DNA of 64,000 bases. Source: Paracyclopina nana (taxonomy: Eukaryota; Arthropoda; Copepoda; Cyclopoida; Cyclopettidae). This document shows, piece after piece, positions 46,706 to 55,679 of the stretch (positions within the stretch are counted from its first letter, which is position 1; every line of letters starts with the position of its first letter). The translations under genes were made by a program, and so were the position numbers. The stretch is from NCBI GenBank assembly GCA_019096065.1, contig JAGUCH010000005.1:2294001-2358000 (forward strand), written 5' to 3'. Below the pieces are notes generated by a model that saw only the letters and a list, made by a program, of their open reading frames with translations, ran no database searches and was not told where the DNA came from.

Positions 46706-48235
46706 ATGGCTAGAACTAGCACCCCCAAAGAGGAGAAGGAAAGCTGGGGAGAGTTGTCAGGCAGGTTAGCAGGCGAGCTCCTCGCATTAGAGGACTTGTT
46801 CATAAGCTGGCAACGAAAGTCCAAAACGTTCTGGGAACAGAATATCAGGAGACTTGTGAATGAGGTCAAGCAGGCAAGGGATGACATCAACCGTTTAGAT
46901 AGAGAAATGTCAGGCCTGTTTGAGCTGGCAAAGTCCCAGAGCGATTCAGAGGGAGAATATGATGCTGAGGAGGACGGCAGGGCTGTCACGGCTCAGGAAC
47001 TTTGCGCGAAACTAGAAAGGCTTCGACTTAGAAAGCGGTTTTGGTACAAAAACTTTCGAAAGATCCTTCAAAAGAAGGAAGAAGCAGACCCAAACTTTTC
47101 GAGGATCTCGTGCCAGGATTCTTCGTATGCATTTGATATATCGAGTCGGCTAGACATTTCAGGCCTGGCTGACTGCGAGGTCGATAGGATGAATGCTAGA
47201 TTGGGCGAAAAATTACGCGATGGCGACCAGAACGAGGAGCTGCAAGTCTCAAAGGACAATTCGAAAGTCCAGGAGCCATCGCATCACAGTTATGAGGTTC
47301 CCCCAGTAGTGCTAGGGTTGCCAAGCAAGGCTACGAATGAGCCAAATTTGCTGGAGGAACTCCTCAACACGGGATTCAACCCTGAGAAAAGGACACCTCA
47401 GGAGATCCCACCAGATAAGTCCAAGGATGTAGAATTCATGCTAGATCAGCTGAAGAGCTACTACAGTGAATTCAAGCTACAGATCCACGGCATGGATTTG
47501 AAAAAGGTCTCGCAGGACCAAGCTAAGTACATCAAAGTGCAAGTAGAATCGAACAAAGCACTCATAATGCAGCAGGCCGAAGCATGCAAGCTCCTGTTAC
47601 AGGAGGCAGAACAGCCCCTGAAGAAAAGCGGTCTGTGCACGGTCACTAAAACCGTGAACCAAACAGAGCTTTTGGCCAATGAAATCGGCAAACTGCTGCC
47701 AAAAGACAGGTCAGTAGCTAAAGACTTCGATGACTACTACAACAAAGAGATGGGCTTTCTAGAAAAGATCCTAGACGATCGCAATAAAGAAACAGACGGC
47801 GCAATGGCAAAAAGCGCGGGGAAGACTGCCCCTAAGGCAACGGGTACAAAACCCAAGACTCTACAAGGGGCAAGCAACCTAGATCCAAAAAGCAAAGTGC
47901 AGGATCAAAAGCAGCCTGACGTCAACGAACAGGACCTGGCTGCTAAGCTAAAAACCGCGCAAATCGAATATGAAAAGACACTCACCCTGAAAAAGAAGCT
48001 GGAGGAGCTCAAAGAGAAGGCAGTCCCAAGGGAGTTTAAAAGCTACCCAGCATTACTCCTCCTCGGAATGATGAGGACAACGAGTACCCATCGGACGCTG
48101 AATCCAACAGGTCTTATGTATTCAGACCACGAGGCTCAAACCGTAGACGAGGTGGGCTGCCAAGACCCCAACAAGCTCAGGTCCCAAGGGACGAGCCAGA
48201 AGAAGAAAGCTTCGTTTTGCTACGGACAGTTTTGA
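46706..48235 (+). CDS. gag: BEL/Pao Gag, N-terminal part
   Basis: A 509-codon frame opens with MARTSTPKEEKESWGELSGR. It is highly charged, helical and partly coiled-coil, as in the N-terminal half of BEL/Pao Gag, which builds the particle core. From about 48040 to 48060 the protein-like reading moves to the -1 frame; the last 55-60 codons of this frame (from about LLLLGMM) are probably not native. The frame change follows a CTCCTCCTC run. I see no canonical -1 slippery heptamer there, so a small indel in this copy is the simpler explanation. Confidence 0.75.
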   Translation: MARTSTPKEEKESWGELSGRLAGELLALEDLFISWQRKSKTFWEQNIRRLVNEVKQARDDINRLDREMSGLFELAKSQSDSEGEYDAEEDGRAVTAQELCAKLERLRLRKRFWYKNFRKILQKKEEADPNFSRISCQDSSYAFDISSRLDISGLADCEVDRMNARLGEKLRDGDQNEELQVSKDNSKVQEPSHHSYEVPPVVLGLPSKATNEPNLLEELLNTGFNPEKRTPQEIPPDKSKDVEFMLDQLKSYYSEFKLQIHGMDLKKVSQDQAKYIKVQVESNKALIMQQAEACKLLLQEAEQPLKKSGLCTVTKTVNQTELLANEIGKLLPKDRSVAKDFDDYYNKEMGFLEKILDDRNKETDGAMAKSAGKTAPKATGTKPKTLQGASNLDPKSKVQDQKQPDVNEQDLAAKLKTAQIEYEKTLTLKKKLEELKEKAVPREFKSYPALLLLGMMRTTSTHRTLNPTGLMYSDHEAQTVDEVGCQDPNKLRSQGTSQKKKASFCYGQF

Positions 48236-49443
48236 ATCCGCAAACAACGAAACCACAGAAAGAGGAAGTCGAAGAATGGGCGGACCTGTATTTGCATCAA
48301 TTCAGGCTTAGTCAGATCTATGACAAGCAAAAAGACAGACTGCCCAAGGAAAGTGACATCCCAAAAATGAAGTTTGCAGGTGACATCGGTGACTACCAGG
48401 AGTTCAGGGATCGATTCTTCATTAGAGTCATCAAAAATGTGAGCATCTCTCCGGAAAACAAGCTTATGCTGTTGAAGGACAGTGTAGAGGGTGAACCTGA
48501 AATAGAAATTAGAAATTTTAAACCCTGGAACTTATTGAACCTCGCGAACGCGATTGAAAAGCTCGATAGCTTGTACGCGGACTTGAAAGGCCGACGAGGC
48601 TTTCTCCTGTCAAAACTATCAAAAATGACGCCTCTCGATCATCAAAAGCGCGAGTCAATGCTGGAATACAAGGGAATTCTGCTTGACATCATGCGATACT
48701 ATCAAGACGAGGCCGCAAGAAGAAGGTTAAATGCCGGATCGGAAATAGACTCGGTACTGTATGTCATGAACTGGAAAGAGAGCTCGAAACAGCGATATGA
48801 AGACTTCATTCAGCTGGGACACCATGAGCACTCGGTGAAAGCAATTCTACAGTTCATTGAGTGGAAGCTGTCCATTATGAGGCTCACGAGCTACGAGACG
48901 AAATTGAAGGAACCTACGAAAACTGCGGCATCGGCCGCTCCGGAAACAAAAAAGAAAGCAGTGACGCTGCTGACACAGGACGATTCCGGAGAAGAAGAAG
49001 AAATAGAAAGCCCCTCGGATTATTCAACGGATTATGAAGAAGAAAACTCGGGGCCATGCTTGTCAACTGCGGTACGCAGTTTAGATGTCAATGACTGTCA
49101 AGTCTGTGGGAAAGACAATCATAAAACCCCACAATGCAAGCAGTTCATACGGATGTCAGCGAAAGACAAGTATGACTTGTGTATACAGAAAAGACTGTGC
49201 ATGCGCTGCATCGACTCGAAGCACAGACGAATGAATTGCACAGCGGCAAAATGCACAAAGTGCCAGCACCCTCATCACAGCCTGCTCCACAACTTTTTTG
49301 AAAAAAGAGACAGAGAAAAGCAGGAAAAGAGCGTAGCTGACAAGCTCAAGGCAATGGAGACCACATTAGCCACACTACTGGAACATCAACAGTCTTTTTT
49401 AGAGGCTGCCAGGGCATCCCAAGGGAACCAGCCTCCACAGTAA
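48040..49443 (+). CDS. gag: BEL/Pao Gag, C-terminal part with zinc knuckles
   Basis: Open from just after an in-frame stop (48037-48039) to TAA at 49441-49443; it has no convincing start of its own and continues Gag in another frame. The region FAGDIGDYQEFRDRF is typical of the BEL/Pao retrotransposon Gag core. A CX2CX4HX4C zinc knuckle (CQVCGKDNHKTPQC) follows at about 49095-49137. A second Cys/His cluster (CMRCIDSKHRRMNC and CTKCQHPHH) comes next. These bind the genomic RNA. The frame overlaps the pol frame, and a slippery heptamer lies at 49395-49401 in this frame's phase. Confidence 0.75.
   Translation, partial: KLPSITPPRNDEDNEYPSDAESNRSYVFRPRGSNRRRGGLPRPQQAQVPRDEPEEESFVLLRTVLNPQTTKPQKEEVEEWADLYLHQFRLSQIYDKQKDRLPKESDIPKMKFAGDIGDYQEFRDRFFIRVIKNVSISPENKLMLLKDSVEGEPEIEIRNFKPWNLLNLANAIEKLDSLYADLKGRRGFLLSKLSKMTPLDHQKRESMLEYKGILLDIMRYYQDEAARRRLNAGSEIDSVLYVMNWKESSKQRYEDFIQLGHHEHSVKAILQFIEWKLSIMRLTSYETKLKEPTKTAASAAPETKKKAVTLLTQDDSGEEEEIESPSDYSTDYEEENSGPCLSTAVRSLDVNDCQVCGKDNHKTPQCKQFIRMSAKDKYDLCIQKRLCMRCIDSKHRRMNCTAAKCTKCQHPHHSLLHNFFEKRDREKQEKSVADKLKAMETTLATLLEHQQSFLEAARASQGNQPPQ
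49395..49435 (+). promoter_or_regulatory. Predicted -1 ribosomal frameshift site, gag-pol
   Basis: The heptamer T TTT TTA at 49395-49401 is in the gag phase (codons TTT TTA). A -1 slip continues as AGA GGC TGC in the pol frame, which is open from 49341. The perfect inverted pair GAGGCTG (49402-49408) and CAGCCTC (49429-49435) can form a stem immediately downstream. A spacer of 0-2 bases is shorter than the usual 5-9. Confidence 0.7.
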
Positions 49444-49448
49444 CCCGG

Positions 49449-52400
49449 ATGCCCGAGGAAGTAGCCATGCAAATGATTGACATTCAAAGAAAAGTGGAGG
49501 AACCAAAAAAGTCAGACTCTAGATGCTTTAGAGTAGTTCCAGTGTATATATCTAATGGCAACAAGCAAATAAAGACTAATATGGTTCTAGACGAAGCTTC
49601 GAGTAGCTCCTTTATAAGCACATCGCTGCATAAGACCTTAAATTTACAAGGTCAGAAAGTAGCGTATTCAGTCTCGTCCATAAATGATCAAAAGCAGGAC
49701 TTTTTGAGTCACAAATGTGACATCACAATCAGAAGTACTGAAAGTCTAGATAGTGAGCAGTTCAAGATCAGTGCTTACACTTCTGACGCGATCAACAAGC
49801 TCATTAAACTGCCAAACTATGCGAAGCTAAAGAAAAAGTTTAAGTTCCTGGAACCGATCGAGTTTCCGGAATTAGTAAAAGGACCAGTTGAAATACTGCT
49901 TGGCATCAACTATCCGGCTTTGCATCAAAGCTTTGGAGACAAGTCCGATGGGAAAGTCGGCTCTCCATTAGTCAGAAAAACTATCTTTGGCAATACTTTG
50001 ACGTACACTTCTCCGGAATGCAAAAAGCCAGTAACTTTGCTGACATGCGAAGCTATCGAAAGTGAATGCCCGGAGCTAAAATACATTATGAAAAAGATAT
50101 TCGATGATGACACGCAAGGCCTCACTTTAGCAAACCCAGTAGAATTACTGACTGCAGACGAGTTACGTGCTAGAGACATCATCAGCAGCACTATTCATAC
50201 TAACGAGAAAGGCCACAAGGCAATGCGAGTACCATTCAAAAACTATCCGGATCCGCCGGATCTGCCAAATAACTATTGGCAAGTACTAACTTTCGAGCTA
50301 AAACAGGAACAAAAATTGGGTCCTGAGCTAATGAAACAAGTAGATGATGCCATAGAGGAAATGGTGGCTCATGGAGCTTTGAGACTTCTTCGCGATGACG
50401 AAGACAAGCTAGTAGGCTTCTATATACCACGAGTGATGGTAGTCAAGCTTGACAGGGCTTCCACGAAGGTCAGGGTCTGCATGGACGCTGCCAGGCCTTT
50501 TGGGGCCAAAAAGACTTCACTAAATTCGCAAGTACTAACTGGCCAAAAGCTGCAAGGCGACATTTGGGCCATTTGGCTTCGCTTCCGGATGCGTCCAAAA
50601 GCTTACATAGCTGACGCTGTGAAAATGTTCCTCAACGTACACCTGATGCAAGAAGACAAGAGGTTTCACAGATTAATACATAGAGGCCAAGCATACGAGT
50701 TTGACTCATGGGTCTTTGGCAACGTGGCATCACCATATGCTGCACTATACACTATGAAAGAGATTGCCAAAGAGGGCAAATTACATCCACTGACTGAGTA
50801 CGTGTTCAACTCGTGCCTGTACATGGATGACATCATCTTCAGCTGCAACACCACAGAGGAAGCTCTGGCAGTATATGATGACGTAAAAAACGTACACGCT
50901 AAATCGAAAATGGTGTTCAAAAAGTGGGTCAGCTCAGATAGAGACTTCATGACCCAAATTGACAATAAAGATTGGCATCCAGCTTTTGAGCTGAGTTCAA
51001 ACAATCCGGATGTGAAAGCCCTTGGCATCAAGTGGCAATCTAGCACAGACGAGATCACTTTCAATCCATTGAAAAATGGGCTCAGCGATGACGATCTCAA
51101 AATAGTGACGAGACGATACATAGTTTCAGTCGTAGCTCAAATCTATGACCCACATGATCTGTTAGCCCCATTTACACTGAAAGGGAGACTCATCGCCCAG
51201 GAAGTCTGGGGTCTTAATGACACGTTAAAACTGGGCTGGGATGACAAGCTCTATAACTACATCGAGAAGGACGAAAGGATAAGCCCAATACTGAAGGCAT
51301 TTCAACAGTTCGTTAACGAGGGCTGCAGAATTAACGAGATAGTCTTACCTCGCTATATATCTACTGTGAATTTCAAAAAGAGAGAGCTGCATGCTTTTTG
51401 CGATGCTTCAAAGAAAGCTTACTGCGTAGCAGTCTACATTCGCAATATATATGAAGACATGGGTCAGCCGAGAATTAGTGCTCACCTGCTCGTAGCGAAA
51501 AAGAGGCTCATTTCGGCTTCCGGAAGGACAATTCCACAGGCTGAATTGATGGGCGCGGTCTGCGCAGCTCAAATAGTGCCTCAGACTGATATGAATCTGA
51601 AAGAAGTAGATCATATAATTGCTCCAGAGGACATTCACTATTACCTGGATTCAAAATGCGCGCTCTGGTGGATTAAAAGAACCCAGCGAAGACTGGTTCC
51701 ATTCGTAGCTACCAGAGTGTCTGTGGTCAGAGAAGCTACAAAAGCCAACGAATGGCATTACATAGCTACAGACAAAAACCCAAGTGACAAAGGCACTCGA
51801 GGCCTTAACTTTGACGAGTTCGTGGCTGAATCAAAGCTCTGGTTCAAAGGACCAGATTTAGAAAGCCCAGATTACAAAATCGATTCCGGAGACGAATTCG
51901 AAGTAATGCCGGAAGAAGACGCGGAAGAAATACGAACTTCCATAGCCAAAATATGCTTATTCAGCCATCTAAAGCTGAAAAACTTCTACCCGTCAATGTC
52001 ATTTGACAAAATAAGAGGTCTGTTCAAGCTGAACGCTGACTGGCCCGAAAAGAGGCCTAACACGATGGAATACGTGTCAAAATTAAACAAAAAAGTTCTA
52101 TTCAGCCACGAGTACTTGGCTTTCAAATACAATGATTTGATGAGGCTGCTGAAACATGTCTGGCGCCTGATGGGCATACGAGACAAACTGGCCTCAAAGT
52201 GCATTGAAAAGCACGATGTAGCCGATAGAAAAAACGTCCTACCAGTCTTTCAGCTAAAGCAAAAGACTTCAAAAGTGCGAGACATGAAACATGCACTGAC
52301 TTTTGTCATTAAAGAAGCTCAAGCGGAAGTTTTTTCAGACGTGAATTCTCACCTGAAGGAAGAATTTCGAGCTTTCAATGCCCAAGTAGATGCCAATGGC

Positions 52401-53615
52401 ATCATACGCGGGGAATCCAGGCTTGAGGGCATGCAAGCGATCTCTGTGTATCAAAAAAGGCCTATTATGCTGCCTAAAAAGCATCATTTGACGTACCTAA
52501 TAGTTCTGAACATTCACGAAGTGAACCATGCCTCAGTCAGAGATACTATGAACGAATTTTTAAAGTTCTTCCACGTGAAAGGACTGAGAGACTTGACAAA
52601 AAGAATTGTCAGACACTGTGTTCAATGCAACTTGACCAAAGGTAAACCTTATCAGAGTCAACACATGGCGCCTTTGCCTGACAGGCATCTAGAGACACTA
52701 AAGCTATTCGAGACCGTCTCGATAGATTTTGCAGGACCTGCAAAAGTGCAAATTGGGCGTCCAATATACAAGTATTACTTACTTATCATAGTATGTCAGC
52801 AGACACATGCTGTCCACATCGAAATGGCAGAAAGTATGGCCACAGAGCATATTCTGACAGCTCTACAGCGCTTTGCAAGTAGGTACAGAATTCCCAAGAC
52901 TGTCAGATCTGACAATGCGCCCCAGTTCTGCGCTGCAGAGAAATTACTTGTCCCAGACAGACAAAGCTTAGCAGAGACGATGACAATCGAGCATTGGGAC
53001 TACTCGCCAGTTTACAGTCCACAGAACAATGGTTTGGCTGAAAAAATGGTCCATTTAGCAAAAATGAGGCTGCCAGACTTAAAATCGTATGAATTTACGC
53101 TGGATGGACTGATGACTTCACTGGCAATGATATCAGACTTGATAAACGCGAGGCCAATCGAATACATCCAGACAGACGAAGTAGAAGGCCTCCTCTGCAT
53201 CAATGATCTCTTGAAGTGCGGGATCGATTTTGACTCGAGCCAATTGAGGCTGCTGAACGAAAACAAGTTCGCGAACTTGTACTTGAACATACGTGACGTC
53301 ATCGACGATTTCTGGAAAAATTGGACGTCAAGTATAATAAACGAGTTAAAAGCTTACCCGAAATGGACTGCTTTTCGAGATGACCCAAAATGCGGGGAAA
53401 TCTGCATCCTAATGGAATCGAACGAGCACGTCCCCAGAAGCTCATGGAAATGGGGAAAAATTCACAAAATTCTTCGTGACGACGATGGCCTGGCTCGAAA
53501 ATGCGCTATGCTAATTGCCAGGAACCAATCCAAGATGCCAGGCTTAGAAATAAAGCCACCAAGGCTAGAGACGTATTCAATACGCCAAATAATACCTTTA
53601 AATGTACTTTACTAA
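49449..53615 (+). CDS. pol: BEL/Pao Pol polyprotein
   Basis: 1388 codons from the first ATG; by frameshift translation would enter at 49401. Order: a retroviral-type aspartic protease with VLDEASSSSFI (active Asp about 48); reverse transcriptase with ADAVKMF (Asp 389) and LYMDDI (Asp 460-461); RNase H with FCDASKK (Asp 652) and later YLDSKCALWW; integrase with an H-H-C-C zinc module (ending RHCVQCNLTK); and the catalytic triad Asp 1093, Asp 1155 (RSDNAPQF) and Glu 1198 (NNGLAEKMV). The DUF5641-like end (WKWGKIHKIL) is typical of BEL/Pao. No stops or frame breaks occur, so the enzyme set appears functional. The protease has Glu-Ala where many families have Thr/Ser-Gly, as in other Pao-type proteases. 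Confidence 0.93.
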   Translation: MPEEVAMQMIDIQRKVEEPKKSDSRCFRVVPVYISNGNKQIKTNMVLDEASSSSFISTSLHKTLNLQGQKVAYSVSSINDQKQDFLSHKCDITIRSTESLDSEQFKISAYTSDAINKLIKLPNYAKLKKKFKFLEPIEFPELVKGPVEILLGINYPALHQSFGDKSDGKVGSPLVRKTIFGNTLTYTSPECKKPVTLLTCEAIESECPELKYIMKKIFDDDTQGLTLANPVELLTADELRARDIISSTIHTNEKGHKAMRVPFKNYPDPPDLPNNYWQVLTFELKQEQKLGPELMKQVDDAIEEMVAHGALRLLRDDEDKLVGFYIPRVMVVKLDRASTKVRVCMDAARPFGAKKTSLNSQVLTGQKLQGDIWAIWLRFRMRPKAYIADAVKMFLNVHLMQEDKRFHRLIHRGQAYEFDSWVFGNVASPYAALYTMKEIAKEGKLHPLTEYVFNSCLYMDDIIFSCNTTEEALAVYDDVKNVHAKSKMVFKKWVSSDRDFMTQIDNKDWHPAFELSSNNPDVKALGIKWQSSTDEITFNPLKNGLSDDDLKIVTRRYIVSVVAQIYDPHDLLAPFTLKGRLIAQEVWGLNDTLKLGWDDKLYNYIEKDERISPILKAFQQFVNEGCRINEIVLPRYISTVNFKKRELHAFCDASKKAYCVAVYIRNIYEDMGQPRISAHLLVAKKRLISASGRTIPQAELMGAVCAAQIVPQTDMNLKEVDHIIAPEDIHYYLDSKCALWWIKRTQRRLVPFVATRVSVVREATKANEWHYIATDKNPSDKGTRGLNFDEFVAESKLWFKGPDLESPDYKIDSGDEFEVMPEEDAEEIRTSIAKICLFSHLKLKNFYPSMSFDKIRGLFKLNADWPEKRPNTMEYVSKLNKKVLFSHEYLAFKYNDLMRLLKHVWRLMGIRDKLASKCIEKHDVADRKNVLPVFQLKQKTSKVRDMKHALTFVIKEAQAEVFSDVNSHLKEEFRAFNAQVDANGIIRGESRLEGMQAISVYQKRPIMLPKKHHLTYLIVLNIHEVNHASVRDTMNEFLKFFHVKGLRDLTKRIVRHCVQCNLTKGKPYQSQHMAPLPDRHLETLKLFETVSIDFAGPAKVQIGRPIYKYYLLIIVCQQTHAVHIEMAESMATEHILTALQRFASRYRIPKTVRSDNAPQFCAAEKLLVPDRQSLAETMTIEHWDYSPVYSPQNNGLAEKMVHLAKMRLPDLKSYEFTLDGLMTSLAMISDLINARPIEYIQTDEVEGLLCINDLLKCGIDFDSSQLRLLNENKFANLYLNIRDVIDDFWKNWTSSIINELKAYPKWTAFRDDPKCGEICILMESNEHVPRSSWKWGKIHKILRDDDGLARKCAMLIARNQSKMPGLEIKPPRLETYSIRQIIPLNVLY

Positions 53616-53751
53616 GGTTAAAAAGTACAAGGTTTCAGTTTTTAAAGAGCCGTGACTAGCAAAAAGCTGAAAAGTAAACAAAGTCTCGAAAGAGATGTAA
53701 CCGCGTCCACGATTCGTCAAGGACTGATGACGTCACTCGTGAATTCTTCAC

Positions 53752-53765
53752 GAGGCGGGGAAGGA
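53752..53765 (+). promoter_or_regulatory. Polypurine tract
   Basis: GAGGCGGGGAAGGA ends exactly at the 3' LTR start and is the expected plus-strand primer. A single C interrupts the purines. Confidence 0.75.
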
Positions 53766-55530
53766 TTCGAACCGTGAACTGCGCGGCAAAAAGCCGTAAA
53801 CAAACAGGGTGCGAGTTGAGCAAACGTCACATGGCGTGAAGACCAATTCCGCTACATAAGAAACACCCGGTTAGATTGACACGTAGGTAGCGGCAATAAA
53901 TCATCTCAACACAGGGCGAGCTCCAAGGTTACAAACTCAGCTTTCCCACTATAAAAAGCGAGTCTTGAGGAAGACAAGCATCATTCCAATTCTCGCAACG
54001 CAACCGATAAGTAGTATCGAAGCTCCCCAAGATGGCCCACCGAAGCAGCAATAGCTACGTCAAACACCGCCAAAGCTACCAAACAAAGCGAGGCCCGGTC
54101 CCGGAAGAAAAGCGGTACCCGTTCAACATTCCCCCGATATATGTGAGGGACCTGAAAAGTAAAGGTATGGACGTAGCTTCAGCCTTTTTTGACCCGAAAA
54201 ACCGCGTATTAGCGACCCCAGAAGTGGCGGGTCATTTTTCAAAGCTGACAATTGATCAGCTCAAGCAACGTCTGCCGTGGACAAAGCTTGACGAAGCGAG
54301 GCTGATCTACATAGCCAAAACCCGATTTGAAGATGCGTTGAAGCTGTATCCGGACTTGTATAACGCATATGTAAACGAGGCCCAGGCGATGGGTTTCACC
54401 GGGCGATCTGTTCAAGCTCAGGCGTGAGCGACAAACCGAGGACGATAGGGAGTTGGCTCTGAAAGGTCACGTCTTCCTGAAAAGGGAACGAGAAACCTTG
54501 GAGCGCATGATTGCCGAGAAATCGGGGTCTGCATTAGCGTCGAGAAAGTCGAGCTCGGGCCCCTCGAAGCTGAGGGGTGCTGAGAGCCTGCCAAGGAACC
54601 ACGCCATCTCATTCTCGTTCAGAGACCCCAGGACTGACCCGATCGGCTTGGCATCCACACATTCCGGATCACAGGCAGTCGTCGTCCCGGTGACTGGCCT
54701 AGCGCACTTGCTCAAGAAGCACCCTGACGTCAGCGTACAGGACTTGTTTGACTTGGATCCAAAGCATCAATTGGAGGATCACCAGCGCTACCAGATCCGG
54801 AAAGGCGAGGCGGACTTTGTGGGGTACCTTCGAGGCCAGACCCGGCCGGTCCAGACCCCGGACTTGATCGACTTAACGGCCCCATCTACGTCATCGTCAT
54901 CAGCTGCGGAATTCACTGACGAAAGCCCCATGACGTCAGGGACAACTACGCCAGCTACCTCGGTAACCTCCACAGACTCTGGAGCCATTATTCCAGTACC
55001 GCCGACGCCACCGATGCCGAAGAGACCGTCCACACCGCCCCCAGGTCCCCCTAAGGCCTTGTCTACACGTCAGGCCCAAATCGATCAACTGAAGGCTGCA
55101 ATTGCCGCAGCCCCCCTTCCTTCCGTCGAGCAACTGTTTGCACCGAAACCCGAGGTCAAAGAAGAACACGCTAACGAAGAGCTCTTGGACCACCATTCCG
55201 AGGACGAGGACATGGCCGATGACGAGAAGCCGAACTACGATCTCCTTGATTGAAGATTCAGCTGTTTCGCTGAATGCGGGGAATGAAAGGAAAGTTCGAT
55301 CTCCGTTCCACGCAACCTCGCTAGAAGAAGACGCTTCTCAGTCTACTTTGTCAGCTTACTGTTTGTCAGCTTATACCGCTAAAATATAGTCAGTTCTGTT
55401 TTGTTTCCCATATCAACAAGTTGTCCTTACTCGGCGCTTTTGTACGAAGTTCTTTATTCAAGACTTTGGCTTCACTGCGTATTCTGGAAGACTCTCCTAA
55501 GGCATAGTACCTCTGGTTATCTTCCTTTCA
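53766..55530 (+). repeat. 3' LTR
   Basis: Matches 43585-45350. Over the first 1.59 kb I see only a one-base insertion (an extra G at about 54402). The last 170 bases carry about a dozen substitutions and small indels relative to the 5' copy, for example tttgacagct versus tttgtcagct and a shortened TTATC/TACTC segment. Confidence 0.9.
54032..55253 (+). pseudogene. LTR-encoded protein, 3' copy, frameshifted
   Basis: This is the same frame as in the 5' LTR but broken by one extra G in ttcaccGGGcgat (about 54400-54403). Reading stops after 131 codons at the TGA near 54425; the remaining 266 codons (54453-55253) are open in another frame and identical in sequence to the 5' copy. The promoter elements upstream are intact. 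Confidence 0.85.
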
Positions 55531-55679
55531 TCCTCTTTCAATTGATTTTTTCTACTTTTACAAACAAGATGGAAAAAGGCTCAATCTTTCCAATGATATC
55601 ATTTATAAGTCCTGTATTTATTGAATATGTGATAAGAAGTTTAGATTTCCGTACCGTCCAATTTTGAACGGTCAGACTG

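Larger units (their letters stand above)
43585..55530 (+). mobile_element. BEL/Pao LTR retrotransposon, nearly intact
   Basis: Long terminal repeats of 1766 and 1765 bases flank an 8.4-kb internal region. That region holds a primer-binding site directly after the 5' LTR, a 1.35-kb leader, gag, pol and a polypurine tract directly before the 3' LTR. Pol order is protease, reverse transcriptase, RNase H, integrase, which with the ADAVKMF and YMDDI reverse transcriptase motifs places it in BEL/Pao. No envelope-like gene was seen after pol. The LTRs are almost identical over their first 1.59 kb, so insertion is recent. No matching target duplication was found at the outer edges, which suggests recombination after or during insertion. 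Gag is interrupted by a frame change near 48.04-48.06 kb. Confidence 0.9.
43345..55679. mobile_element. TA-flanked inverted-repeat DNA element, split by an LTR retrotransposon
   Basis: The outer sequences 43345-43584 and 55531-55679 are the two ends of one small DNA element. They are inverted over about 130 bases, beginning CCGTCAGACCGTTCAAAATT on the left and the complement of CAGTCTGACCGTTCAAAATT on the right. Similarity continues inward to (T)TGGAAAG-TTGA-CCTTT. Each tip contains a near-palindrome ACCGTTCAA..TTGAACGGT. TATA flanks both sides (43341-43344 and 55680-55683), as for TA-targeting Tc1/mariner-type MITEs. The intervening LTR element has inserted into it. No transposase is present in the outer element. 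Confidence 0.7.

Noticed and set aside
43851-55253. Tandem duplication of a host gene flanking a retroelement
   Set aside because: The two 406-codon frames lie inside repeats bounded precisely by a primer-binding site and a polypurine tract, so they belong to the LTRs.
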